From Aminobacter sp039907765 (GTDB lineage Bacteria > Pseudomonadota > Alphaproteobacteria > Rhizobiales > Rhizobiaceae): a stretch of DNA of 64,000 nucleotides. The notes beneath the pieces were generated by a model. It was not told where the DNA came from, ran no database searches, and saw nothing but the letters and a program-made list of their open reading frames with translations. The first letter of the stretch is position 1, and every line of letters begins with the position of its first letter. The position numbers were made by a program, and so were the translations under genes. The DNA lies in contig NZ_JARDJI010000014.1 in NCBI RefSeq assembly GCF_039907765.1, positions 1 through 64,000 of the forward strand, written 5' to 3'. Below, piece by piece: positions 43,509 to 51,955 of this stretch.

Positions 43509-44284
43509 ATGCCATAGAGGCCCAGCCGACCATTGCGCCTGAAAACCTGCCGGACAAGGACACCCTAGACACCATGCGGCAAGACCTTGCGGCTGCTTTC
43601 CGGTGGTTCGCGCGGCTCGGCATGCACGAATCCGTGGCCAACCATTTCAGCCTCGCAGTGGAACCGAGCGGGCGGTACTTCCTGATGAACCCGCGGGGGC
43701 GGCATTTTTCGCGGATACGGGCTTCGGACCTCATCTTGTTCGATACCGCGGACGCCTCGACGCTCGATCGGCCCGATGCGCCCGACCCCACCGCCTGGCA
43801 CATTCACGGCCGGATCCACGCACGCTGCCCCCATGCTCGCTGCGTCATGCATCTGCATCCGCGCTATGCGACGGCGCTCGCCTCGCTTCAGGACAGCCGT
43901 ATGCCCCCGATCGATCAGAACACCATGCGCTTCTTCGGTCGGCTCGCCATCGACGAAGGTTTTGGCGGGATGGGTCTCTCCGACGACGAAGGTGACCGCC
44001 TTGCAGGCCTCCTCGGGAGTGGCAACGTCCTGCTAATGGGAAATCACGGTGTGCTGGTCGCGGCCGATACCGTCGCTGCCGCGCTGGACGAGATGTACTA
44101 TTTCGAGCGGGCCTGCGAGACGCTGATGATCGCCTATGCGTCGGGCCAGCCCTTGCGGGTCGTATCGGACAATGTTGCCACGGTGACGCAGCAGCAATGG
44201 GCGGAATACGGCCAGCTGGCGATCGACCACCTCGCCGAGGTGCGGGCCATTCTCGACGTTGACGAGCCAGATTATCGCAATTGA
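43505..44284 (+). CDS. class II aldolase/adducin-family protein
   Basis: A 259-residue class II aldolase-like protein with metal-binding histidines in HIHGRIHARCPHARCVMHLH and the MGNHGVLVA segment. GTG at 43505 is chosen because GGAGG lies 8 bases upstream and it overlaps the preceding stop as GTGA; an in-frame ATG at 43490 is an alternative. Family members cleave or epimerise hydroxyacids and sugars; a role in the C-skeleton breakdown of the same substrate is inferred. Confidence 0.88.
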   Translation: MNAIEAQPTIAPENLPDKDTLDTMRQDLAAAFRWFARLGMHESVANHFSLAVEPSGRYFLMNPRGRHFSRIRASDLILFDTADASTLDRPDAPDPTAWHIHGRIHARCPHARCVMHLHPRYATALASLQDSRMPPIDQNTMRFFGRLAIDEGFGGMGLSDDEGDRLAGLLGSGNVLLMGNHGVLVAADTVAAALDEMYYFERACETLMIAYASGQPLRVVSDNVATVTQQQWAEYGQLAIDHLAEVRAILDVDEPDYRN

Positions 44285-44366
44285 GGGCAATCTATTACGG
44301 GGAAACTTGCCTTAGACGCAAGCGAGACTGCTCCTGAGGCATGCACTCATTGATGAGGTTCGTACG

Positions 44367-45602
44367 ATGAGACCTATCAATAAAAAAGAGAGACTGTTGA
44401 TTGTCGGCGCAGGCCAGGCTGGTTTCGCCGCCGCAGCGAAACTGCGGGCGCTGAAGGACGACCGTCCGCTCACGATAATCGGAGCGGAAGACGTCCTGCC
44501 CTATCAGCGGCCGCCGCTGTCAAAGAAATATCTAGTCGGCGACATGACCTTCGACCGGCTGCTGTTCCGCCCCGAGCAGTGGTATGCCGACAACAATGTC
44601 GAAATCCGCCTGTCGACACGTGTCGAGCAGATCAGGCGCGACGAAAAACAGGTTGTGTTGCAGGACGACACGGTTGTTGATTACGGGACCTTGCTGCTGG
44701 CAACGGGATCGACGCCCCGCCAGCTACCTGCGTCGATCGGTGGTGCGTTGAGCGGCGTCTATGTCATGCGCGAAAAGCGCGACGCCGATCTCCTGGCGGA
44801 AGCGATGCTGCCAGGACGCCGCGTGTTGATCATCGGTGGCGGCTATATCGGGCTCGAGGCCGCAGCGGTGGCGCGCCATCGCGGGCTCGAGGTGACCGTG
44901 ATCGAAATGGCTGACCGCATCCTGCAGCGGACAGCCGCCCAGGAAACCGCCGATATCATACGCGCCATCCATAAGGCCCATGACGTAGAAATCCGGGAAA
45001 AGACCGTTCTCGATCATCTCATTGGCAAGGACGGCTATGTCAGCGCCGCAAAGCTCACCGACGGCACGGTGATCGATGTCGATTGTGCCATCGTCGGGAT
45101 TGGCGTCGTTCCGAACGATCAGATCGCCCGCATAGCTGGCCTGGATGTGCAAAATGGTATTGTCGTCGACGAGTTCGGCCGGACATCCGATCCGTCCATC
45201 TTTGCTGCCGGCGATTGCGCCTCGTTTCCCTGGCAGGACGGACGCATTCGCTTTGAATCGGTCCAGAACGCGGTGGATCAGGCTGAGGCCGCAGCCGAGG
45301 TCATCGGCGGCGCGGGCGCACCGTACCGGCCGAAACCATGGTTCTGGTCGGATCAGTATGACGTCAAATTGCAGATTGCCGGCTTCAATCTCGGCTACGA
45401 CCAGACGTTGCTGCGCCCCGGCAGCCGCGAGGGCGCATACTCCGTCTGGTATTTCAAGGAGGGCGCGTTCGTGTCAGTCGACGCGATCAACGACGCCACG
45501 GCCTATCTGGTCGGCAGGAAGATGCTCGAACTGGGCATCAATCCGCATCCGACAGTACTCGCCGACCCACTCAGCGATCTGAAGCAGTTGCTCCGTACAT
45601 GA
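44367..45602 (+). CDS. FAD-dependent ferredoxin-reductase-like oxidoreductase
   Basis: A 411-residue pyridine nucleotide-disulfide-type flavoprotein of the putidaredoxin/rhodocoxin reductase family: LLIVGAGQAGFAAAAKLR (FAD), YQRPPLSKKYL, RVLIIGGGYIGLEAAAVA (NADH) and SIFAAGDCA. It could pass electrons from NADH to the Rieske oxygenase; no separate ferredoxin gene is seen, so an intermediate carrier would come from elsewhere. It lies 82 bases after the aldolase gene. Confidence 0.92.
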   Translation: MRPINKKERLLIVGAGQAGFAAAAKLRALKDDRPLTIIGAEDVLPYQRPPLSKKYLVGDMTFDRLLFRPEQWYADNNVEIRLSTRVEQIRRDEKQVVLQDDTVVDYGTLLLATGSTPRQLPASIGGALSGVYVMREKRDADLLAEAMLPGRRVLIIGGGYIGLEAAAVARHRGLEVTVIEMADRILQRTAAQETADIIRAIHKAHDVEIREKTVLDHLIGKDGYVSAAKLTDGTVIDVDCAIVGIGVVPNDQIARIAGLDVQNGIVVDEFGRTSDPSIFAAGDCASFPWQDGRIRFESVQNAVDQAEAAAEVIGGAGAPYRPKPWFWSDQYDVKLQIAGFNLGYDQTLLRPGSREGAYSVWYFKEGAFVSVDAINDATAYLVGRKMLELGINPHPTVLADPLSDLKQLLRT

Positions 45603-45634
45603 CCGGAGCACGAACCTACCAACGGGAGTAGAGC

Positions 45635-46558
45635 ATGCGAAGACTGCCTTTTGCCGCCGCTGTGACCGGCGTTTTGTGTTCTGGCTTTGCGGCCGCTGCT
45701 GACCCGGATTCCTGCAGCAAGGTACGCCTCTCCGACGTCGGCTGGACCGACATCCAGGCGACGACGGCGACCGCCTCTGTCGTACTCACCGCCTTGGGAT
45801 ACAGGCCGGAGGTCAAGCAGCTTTCGATACCGGTGACCCTGGCTTCGCTCAAGAACAATGACATCGATGTCTTCCTCGGCAACTGGATGCCGTCGATGAC
45901 CGCCGACATCAAGGACTATACCGCGGAGGGTTCGATCGAAACCGTCAGCAAGAACCTCGATGGCGCCGGCTACGGCCTCGTCGTTCCGAACTACGTCGCT
46001 GAAGGCGGCGTCAAGACGCTGACCGATCTCGGCAAGTTCAAGGACAAGTTTGGCGGCAAGATCTACGGCATCGAAGCGGGTAATGACGGCAACCGCATCA
46101 TCCTCGACATGCTGGGCAAGGCCGAAAACAACCTCGCAGGCTTCGAGCTGGTTGAATCGTCCGAAGCCGGCATGCTCACCCAGGCTGAGCAGGCGATGAA
46201 GGGTAACCAGTGGATCGTCTTCCTCGGTTGGACGCCACATCCGGTCATGGGCGAGATGAAGATCACCTATCTCGACGGCATGGGCGACTCCGGCTTCGGC
46301 GCTGCCACCGTGCACACCAACGTGCGCAAGGGGTATCTGCAGAAGTGCCCCAACGTTGGCAAGTTCATCTCCAACCTGAAGTTCGACCTGTCGATGGAAA
46401 ACACCATGATGGATGCGATTCTCAAGGGCGGTAATGCCAATGACGTCGCGAAGGACTGGCTGAAGGCAAATCCCGATGCCGCCGCCAAGTGGCTCGACGG
46501 CGTCACCACCTTCGACGGCGGCGACGCTTCGGCTGCAGTGAAGGCTGCGCTCAAGTAA
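45635..46558 (+). CDS. choX: choline/betaine ABC transporter substrate-binding protein (ChoX-like)
   Basis: A 307-residue periplasmic protein with a signal peptide (PFAAAVTGVLCSGFAAAA). The aromatic-box ligand residues of ChoX are visible: VGWTDIQA (Trp and Asp), LGNWMPSM (Trp), DGAGYGLVVPNYV (Tyr) and VFLGWTPHPVM (Trp). ChoX binds choline and acetylcholine in Sinorhizobium. Here the permease and ATPase genes are not adjacent, so the protein may use a transporter encoded elsewhere. It closes the quaternary ammonium operon. Confidence 0.92.
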   Translation: MRRLPFAAAVTGVLCSGFAAAADPDSCSKVRLSDVGWTDIQATTATASVVLTALGYRPEVKQLSIPVTLASLKNNDIDVFLGNWMPSMTADIKDYTAEGSIETVSKNLDGAGYGLVVPNYVAEGGVKTLTDLGKFKDKFGGKIYGIEAGNDGNRIILDMLGKAENNLAGFELVESSEAGMLTQAEQAMKGNQWIVFLGWTPHPVMGEMKITYLDGMGDSGFGAATVHTNVRKGYLQKCPNVGKFISNLKFDLSMENTMMDAILKGGNANDVAKDWLKANPDAAAKWLDGVTTFDGGDASAAVKAALK

Positions 46559-46902
46559 GTCCGGTCCGTCGGCTTGCTTCACGCCACATGCAGAGCACGC
46601 GTGGGATGCGTGCAAATTGTCCAGATCGAAGAGCAAGAGCGAAGGCGCAGCCCAGCCCCTCAGGCTCTCTTCCTCCCGGAGGTCGCCACGGCCGATGACG
46701 CGCTTCCAATATGTCTTTTCTATAGGAGGCTTCTCCCACCAGAGGCTGGAATTTCAAGCTCGAAGCGTTGGTGGCTGGTGACCTGAGCTGCAGGAAGCCG
46801 ACATTGACATCGCACTGCCGCGGCATGTCGATTTCAGTCCGCATATCGCACAGCGAGGACTGGCGGCCGAACACACGGGAGGCGCCTAAAGGAGAGATAT
46901 CG
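46559..46902. other. intergenic region, no supported gene
   Basis: About 340 bases between choX and the histidine kinase fragment. The minus strand is open but shows no motif. A short run ending CTTCTCCCACCA at 46730-46741 looks like a tRNA 3' end but no tRNA can be folded around it. Confidence 0.4.
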
Positions 46903-47382
46903 TCAGTGTGCGCGTGGCAGGAACAGATGAACGCTCGTTCCCTTTCCGATCTGACTCTCAATCCGAATGTGTCCGCCGGACTGGTTGACGAAACCATAGA
47001 CCTGGCTGAGCCCGAGCCCGGTCCCTTCGCCGTTACCCTTGGTAGTGAAGAAGGGTTCGAAGACCTGAGCGAGGACCGCCTTGTCCATGCCGTGGCCAGT
47101 ATCGCTGAGGGTGACGCGCACGAAGGACGTGGCGAGGGCTTTCACGTCTTCCAGATCGTCTGGAGCATCGTTCGTCTCGATCGTAAAGGTGCCGCTGTCC
47201 GCCATCGCATGCCGAGCATTGACCGCCAGGTTGAGAATCGCGACGTCAAGCTGGTTGGCGTCAATAAGAACCGGGCCGAGCGTAGGATCAAGCTGATAAT
47301 GAACTGCGATGCCATGGCCAAGGGTCTGCTCCAGAAGAGTGGCAAGCGATTCGATCCGTTGATTGAGGTCGACCGTCTCCAA
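46903..47382 (-). pseudogene. C-terminal catalytic fragment of a sensor histidine kinase
   Basis: 159 residues that include the HATPase N box (NLAVNARHAM), G1 (LSDTGHGM), F (FEPFFTT) and G2 (GEGTGLGLSQVYG) boxes of a histidine kinase and end normally at SVHLFLPRAH. The H box (phospho-acceptor His) and all sensing domains are missing; the 5' end meets a truncated Crp/Fnr gene at about 47385-47393. Without a dimerisation-phosphotransfer domain, it is probably inactive. Confidence 0.8.
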
Positions 47383-47393
47383 CCGGCACCACC

Positions 47394-48038
47394 TTGCACG
47401 ATCCGGGCGACACCGTTAGCCACGCTTACTTTCCTCGCAGGTCGAGCCTGATTTCGTATCTTGTGGTCCTCGGTGACGGTCGCGCGATCGAGACAGCGTT
47501 GATTGGCCGCGAAGGCGCCATCGGTGGCATCGTCAGTCAGGGCCGGCTCCCGGCTTATTCCCGCGCAGAGGTTCAGCTTGGCGGCGATTTCTTCCGTATT
47601 GATCTGCACCACCTCGAGGAGGCGAAGGTCCGTTCGATGACATTGCGGCATCTGTTTGCCCGCTATGCCGATTGCATGATGGCGCAGGTGTTTCAGTCGG
47701 TCGCCTGCAATGCAGCGCATTCGATCGAACAGCGCACCGCGAAATGGCTGCTTGCTGCGATCGAGCGCACCGGCGCCCCGGATCTGGCGCTGACGCAGGA
47801 GCAACTCGCGGCGATGTTGGGCGTGGGGCGCAGCTATCTCAGCCGTGTTATCCGTGATCTGAAGGAACGAGGCGTCATTGACACTGGACGAGCTCGGTTC
47901 GGCGTTCGCGACATCGACGGCCTGAGAGCCCTCGCCTGTGAGTGCAATGCCGCAACAAGCCGACATTTCGACGATGTCCTCAAGGGTGTCTATCCAGCCG
48001 AAGAAAACGGGCTTGCGTCAGCCCGTAAGCCTCTTTGA
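47394..48038 (+). pseudogene. Crp/Fnr-family regulator missing its N-terminus
   Basis: 214 residues from LHDPGDTVSHAYFPR through the cNMP-like barrel (ALIGREGAIGG) and the HTH (LTQEQLAAMLGVGRSYLSRVIRDLKERG). Typical members begin about 30-50 residues earlier, so the start of the effector domain is missing. The retained DNA-binding domain is intact, and a TTG at 47394 could in principle initiate a shortened protein, but the head-to-head junction with a truncated kinase argues for a recombination scar. Confidence 0.72.
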
Positions 48039-48337
48039 CGCCGATGGCGGAACAAGTCGCAGAGCGCTGGCCTGATAGGCCGAAGCTTTGCGGTGTGTTG
48101 ATGCGGCCCGCTGGAAGCGGCTTCAGAAGCGTTGTCGTCTCCAAATTGACGAGATCAACCGGCCCCCTCCGTCGCCAAACGAAAAGCCTTGCGGCGCCGC
48201 TTGCTGCCATCTATGCGAGCGGCCGCGTGTTCATTCAGGCCAATGCTCATCATACCTTCGATCACTTCGCCACCAACGCTCAACCGAAACGCGAAGGCCG
48301 TCAGTTCGCATGTAGGACGTACGGTCGAGCTTGGCCG

Positions 48338-48637
48338 TCAGTTCGATGCACCGTAACCGCATTCAGCAGAAGTGACCCCGACTACATTCTCGATCTGCGG
48401 AGCAAGAAGGTCATGTCTCCGGGCAAAGGCGACAAACATGCCGCGGGCGGTTTCCGCTTCGATCTCACCGGCGAGCGCTGCCTTGCAGGCGTGGAAAGCA
48501 ACCACATGCGCCGGATCCCTTCTTGACGGTGGCCATTCGTAAAGAACTGCGATGGCTTCAGTCACGGATTTGACCTCTGTAGGGAAACCGAGACCGACGA
48601 GGATGGTGACAGGACGTTCGAACAGGTTGTGTTCCAT
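48338..48637 (-). CDS. DUF982 domain protein, first copy
   Basis: A 99-residue protein (MEHNLFERPVTILVGLG...VTEAIAVLYEWPPSRRDPAHVVAFHAC) of the DUF982 family, small proteins widespread in rhizobia with no known biochemical role. AGGAGG lies 7-8 bases before the ATG at 48637. The gap before it (48039-48337) holds nothing supportable. A second DUF982 gene at 58759 closes the same stress island, so the two may be paralogues acquired with it. Confidence 0.85.
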   Translation of the reverse strand: MEHNLFERPVTILVGLGFPTEVKSVTEAIAVLYEWPPSRRDPAHVVAFHACKAALAGEIEAETARGMFVAFARRHDLLAPQIENVVGVTSAECGYGASN

Positions 48638-48840
48638 TGGTTTCCTCCTTTCGTCATCGGACGCTTTGGTAAGCAGTATTGTCTGTAACTCGCAGCGCTC
48701 GGACATTTCATGCACGTTGCCAAGCGGGGGCAAGGCGCTGTAGCCTTCACCAGTGCCTCGCGCCATGCCGTCAAGGCGCAGCGGATGCTCGCGACCGTCT
48801 AGCCGGAAGGCGCCGAGGCTATGACTAAGACGCGTCGACG

Positions 48841-49794
48841 TCATGCCCTGACCTCCTGGCGTTGGAAGACGACATAGGCAATGGTGAAGAGCAGGATCAT
48901 TGCAGCGACGAGCCCTGAGATCTGTGGCCATACGATCAGAAGGCTCTGCATTGTGGGTAGCGGCGCGCCGACGATTGCACCCTGGACCTGATCGAAGAAC
49001 AGCGGACCGACGGAGCGGGCGGCTGGGTCGAGCAGCATCGCTGTCACTTCACCGTAGAGCATCTGTGGCGACAGTCTTGCAACAGCCTGCTGCGTCTCAA
49101 ACTGCGTGATGACACTCGTCGGGTCGAGCGGATCGATCGGAGTAACAGCATTTGCTATCAACGGGGCGATCATTCCCCAGAACACTGTCAGCACCAGCCA
49201 GACCGACAGCGCCGCCAGCGCAGAAGTGGCGGGCGAGCGAATGACCGTTGAAAACGTGATCGCAAGCGCCAACCAGACGCCAGCGTATGCCAGTGTCACC
49301 CCCAGATATGCGATGCCGCGAACGAGGTCTCCAGCCAACGGCGGAAGGCCAAGGAAAAGGATGCCGAGGCCAACCATGAGAAGCCATAGCGTCAGCAGCG
49401 CGATCACAATGACCAGCAGTCCACCCAGGAACTTTCCGAAGAGTACAGCGTCCCGATAGATCGGCTGCGAGAGGAGCCGACTCATGGTCCGGCGCGAGTG
49501 CTCGCCGTTGATAGCATCGAAGCCGAGCGCGATTGCCACGAGGGGCAGCAGAAAGCCGAGGAATGCAGCGAACGACGGTAGGGGCTCTTGCGCGACGGTC
49601 AACAACTTGAGGAACAGGTAGGGATCCTCAGCCGTGGTTTGGCTGATGCGACCGATCGCGCCATAAACAGCGCCTATGGCGGTTAGCAGGACAAGCAGCA
49701 TGATCAGGTGCATGCGTGCGCTGGTCATGTGATCGGCCGCTTCCTTGAGGGCGATCGTCGCGGCCCCTTTGAAGGGTGAGCCTTCACGCGTCAT
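48841..49794 (-). CDS. ABC-2-type transporter permease
   Basis: A 317-residue permease with about six membrane segments (IMLLVLLTAIGAVYGAI, FAAFLGFLLPLVAIALGF, LLVIVIALLTLWLLMVGLGI, and others), matching ABC-2 exporters. The true start is the ATG at 49794; AAGGAGG lies 6 bases upstream inside the end of the ATPase gene, which it overlaps by 11 bases. It forms an exporter with the ATPase and, by context, the NEW3-domain protein. Confidence 0.9.
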   Translation of the reverse strand: MTREGSPFKGAATIALKEAADHMTSARMHLIMLLVLLTAIGAVYGAIGRISQTTAEDPYLFLKLLTVAQEPLPSFAAFLGFLLPLVAIALGFDAINGEHSRRTMSRLLSQPIYRDAVLFGKFLGGLLVIVIALLTLWLLMVGLGILFLGLPPLAGDLVRGIAYLGVTLAYAGVWLALAITFSTVIRSPATSALAALSVWLVLTVFWGMIAPLIANAVTPIDPLDPTSVITQFETQQAVARLSPQMLYGEVTAMLLDPAARSVGPLFFDQVQGAIVGAPLPTMQSLLIVWPQISGLVAAMILLFTIAYVVFQRQEVRA

Positions 49795-50722
49795 GGCCAA
49801 CCTCCTTGAAATAGCGGGTGTAAGCCTGGTCGAGACTTGCCCGACGCAAATCGAGGTTCTTCAGCGCTCCGCCGCCTTCAACGACGAAGCGAGCGAGCTC
49901 CGGTCGAACGTCGCGCTCAGCCTCGACCAGCCAGTGTCCGTGGCGTCCCGGTACGACAGATTTTATCCCTTGCGCCACCCCGGCCGCCTTTGCCAGATCG
50001 ATGCCGTCCGCCTCAACGTCCACGACAAAGGCACCGCCCCCAATTTGCGCTGCCAGCTGCTCGATCGTGCCCAAAAATCCGATCTTGCCTTTATTGAACA
50101 GTGCGATGCGGTGGCAGATCGATTGAACAACATTGAGCATGTGCGACGACAACAAAATGGTCATGCCGTCCCGGCTTAACGCCTGGATCAGATCGAGCAG
50201 TTCCTGGGTCGACTGGGGATCGAGACCCGAAGTCGGCTCGTCGAGGATGGCAACGCTGCACCTGCGCATGAGGAGTTCTGCAATGCCAAGGCGCTGCCGC
50301 ATGCCACGGGAATAGGTACCGACCTGCCGGTCGGCGACATCAATCAGGCGCACCTTGTCAAGTGCCGCGGCGATCCGTTCACGCGCAAGATCTTTCGACA
50401 TGCCGGCGAGACGGGCGGTGTAGGCCAGGTTCTCGCGGCCCGACATGGCATCGTAAAAGCCGACGGCGTCCGGCAGGTAGCCCACCTCGCGCTTGACCTC
50501 AAGCGGCTGACGCAGTGGGTCCTTACCGAGGATTCTTACGCTGCCTTCACTCGGCTCGGTCAGGCCGAGCAGCATCAGGATCGTGGTTGTCTTGCCGGCG
50601 CCGTTCGGTCCGAGCAGGCCGACAACTTCGCCGGCGTCAACCGACAGATCTATTCCTGCAACCGCGGTTGCCGTGCCATAGCGTTTGACCAGTCCAGTTG
50701 CTTTTATGACTGTGGTATTCAT
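49784..50722 (-). CDS. ABC-2-type transporter ATPase
   Basis: A 312-residue ATPase: Walker A GLLGPNGAGKTTTI, signature YSRGMRQRLGIAELL, Walker B VAILDEPTSGLDP and the H-loop LLSSHML. The C-terminal extension (GGAFVVDVEADGIDL onward) is usual for ABC-2 exporters. The start overlaps the NEW3 gene stop by ATGA. The three genes look like the Gly-rich NEW3/ABC-2 arrangement in which an exported immunoglobulin-like protein works with the exporter. Substrate unknown. Confidence 0.94.
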   Translation of the reverse strand: MNTTVIKATGLVKRYGTATAVAGIDLSVDAGEVVGLLGPNGAGKTTTILMLLGLTEPSEGSVRILGKDPLRQPLEVKREVGYLPDAVGFYDAMSGRENLAYTARLAGMSKDLARERIAAALDKVRLIDVADRQVGTYSRGMRQRLGIAELLMRRCSVAILDEPTSGLDPQSTQELLDLIQALSRDGMTILLSSHMLNVVQSICHRIALFNKGKIGFLGTIEQLAAQIGGGAFVVDVEADGIDLAKAAGVAQGIKSVVPGRHGHWLVEAERDVRPELARFVVEGGGALKNLDLRRASLDQAYTRYFKEVGHDA

Positions 50723-51906
50723 CGCCGCCCATACCTCATCACAGCCATGCCGAGGACGAGCGCCGCAGCAGCAATGACGCCGAGCCCGGCAACACCCCAC
50801 ATTGTCGAGGTGTTGACCGTCACGCGGAACTGCGCCGATTCCGACACGCTTCCACCGCTGGCGCGAACATTGATCATGTAGTCGCCGGCGATAGCACGCT
50901 CGGACGGTGTGATCTTCACGTTGACTTCGCTTGTGGCGTTTGGCGCAAGCGTGCCAACGGTCTTCGGCTCGAATTCCACCTTCCAGCCAGTGGGTGGCGA
51001 GGCCGAAAGTTCGACATCCGTCGCTGGCGCAGTCCCAGCGTTGGCAAGCGTAAAGGGAAAAGTCGTTTCCTTGCCAGCAACCGCTTGGCCCGAAAGCCGT
51101 TCCTGGGGACCGCTCAACGCGACCTCCGGTTGACCCGTCACCTCGATGCTGAGTTCTGTCGCAGCGTTGGCGCCACCCCCCGCAACTTCCATGGCGATCG
51201 GATAGCTGCCAGCTGGCGCGGCGCGTGCCGGCGTGACCTCGAGCGTAATGTTTTGAGTGGCGCCGGCTTCGATTGGCAAGCCGGTGATTTCTTCCGAGCC
51301 ATACCCGCGCTTAAAGCGTGTCTGGAAGCCTTCGGGGGCAGTGGCGGCCAGGTTGACCAAGCTTTCCTCGGCGCCGTTGTTGGTCACTTCGACCTTGAAG
51401 CTGAAGGTCGAGCGCGCAGTACCCCGCAGCGCCGGCAATTCCGGCTTCAGTTCCAAGCCGCCCTCGGATGCATCCGATAGTTTCACGGTAATCGGCAAAT
51501 CGGCCGTTTGATTGCCGTAGCGAGCCTTGACGTCGATCGGCACGCTCGTGCCGGTCGCACCTTCCGGTGGCGTCAGCTCGAGCTTGACCTCTTCCGTGGC
51601 ATTGGGCGACACAATGACGGCCCCAACCTCGCGGTTGCCACCCTTGATCGACCATTTCCAGCCATCGGGAATGCCTGACACCTCCAGCGACGCACGCTGA
51701 GGCGGCAGATTGTCGTTACGCAAAGTCAGCGGGATCGACTCGGTCTCGCCGGGTCGGATCGCCAGGTCAGGATGCGGTGTCGTCAGCCAGAAGCCGGTTA
51801 ACTCTTGAGGATTTGCTGGTTGATACTGCGCGAGCGCCGGAACCGGGATCAACGCCGCTGCAATGGCCGCTCCTGCGGCGATTATCCATCGAACAGATTT
51901 TTTCAT
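50719..51906 (-). CDS. secreted NEW3-type (Ig-like repeat) membrane-anchored protein
   Basis: A 395-residue protein with a Sec signal (KSVRWIIAAGAAIAAALIPVPALA), three or more Ig-like beta-sandwich repeats with P/G-rich ends (LEVSGIPDGWKWSI, LAATAPEGFQTRFK, LSASPPTGWKVEFE, each close to the NEW3 pattern) and a C-terminal membrane anchor followed by RYGRR. It is probably periplasmic and attached to the inner membrane. It is the first gene of the ABC-2 operon, so it may sense or pass a substrate to the exporter. ATG at 51906 follows GGAGAAGG-like bases. Confidence 0.85.
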   Translation of the reverse strand: MKKSVRWIIAAGAAIAAALIPVPALAQYQPANPQELTGFWLTTPHPDLAIRPGETESIPLTLRNDNLPPQRASLEVSGIPDGWKWSIKGGNREVGAVIVSPNATEEVKLELTPPEGATGTSVPIDVKARYGNQTADLPITVKLSDASEGGLELKPELPALRGTARSTFSFKVEVTNNGAEESLVNLAATAPEGFQTRFKRGYGSEEITGLPIEAGATQNITLEVTPARAAPAGSYPIAMEVAGGGANAATELSIEVTGQPEVALSGPQERLSGQAVAGKETTFPFTLANAGTAPATDVELSASPPTGWKVEFEPKTVGTLAPNATSEVNVKITPSERAIAGDYMINVRASGGSVSESAQFRVTVNTSTMWGVAGLGVIAAAALVLGMAVMRYGRR

Positions 51907-51955
51907 CTCCTTCTCCCAATCGATGAACACGTTGCTCTACTCGGATGGTGCGCTC

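Noticed and set aside
46700..46745. tRNA-like 3' end (CTTCTCCCACCA) after choX
   Set aside because: No D-arm, anticodon arm or matching acceptor strand could be found upstream.
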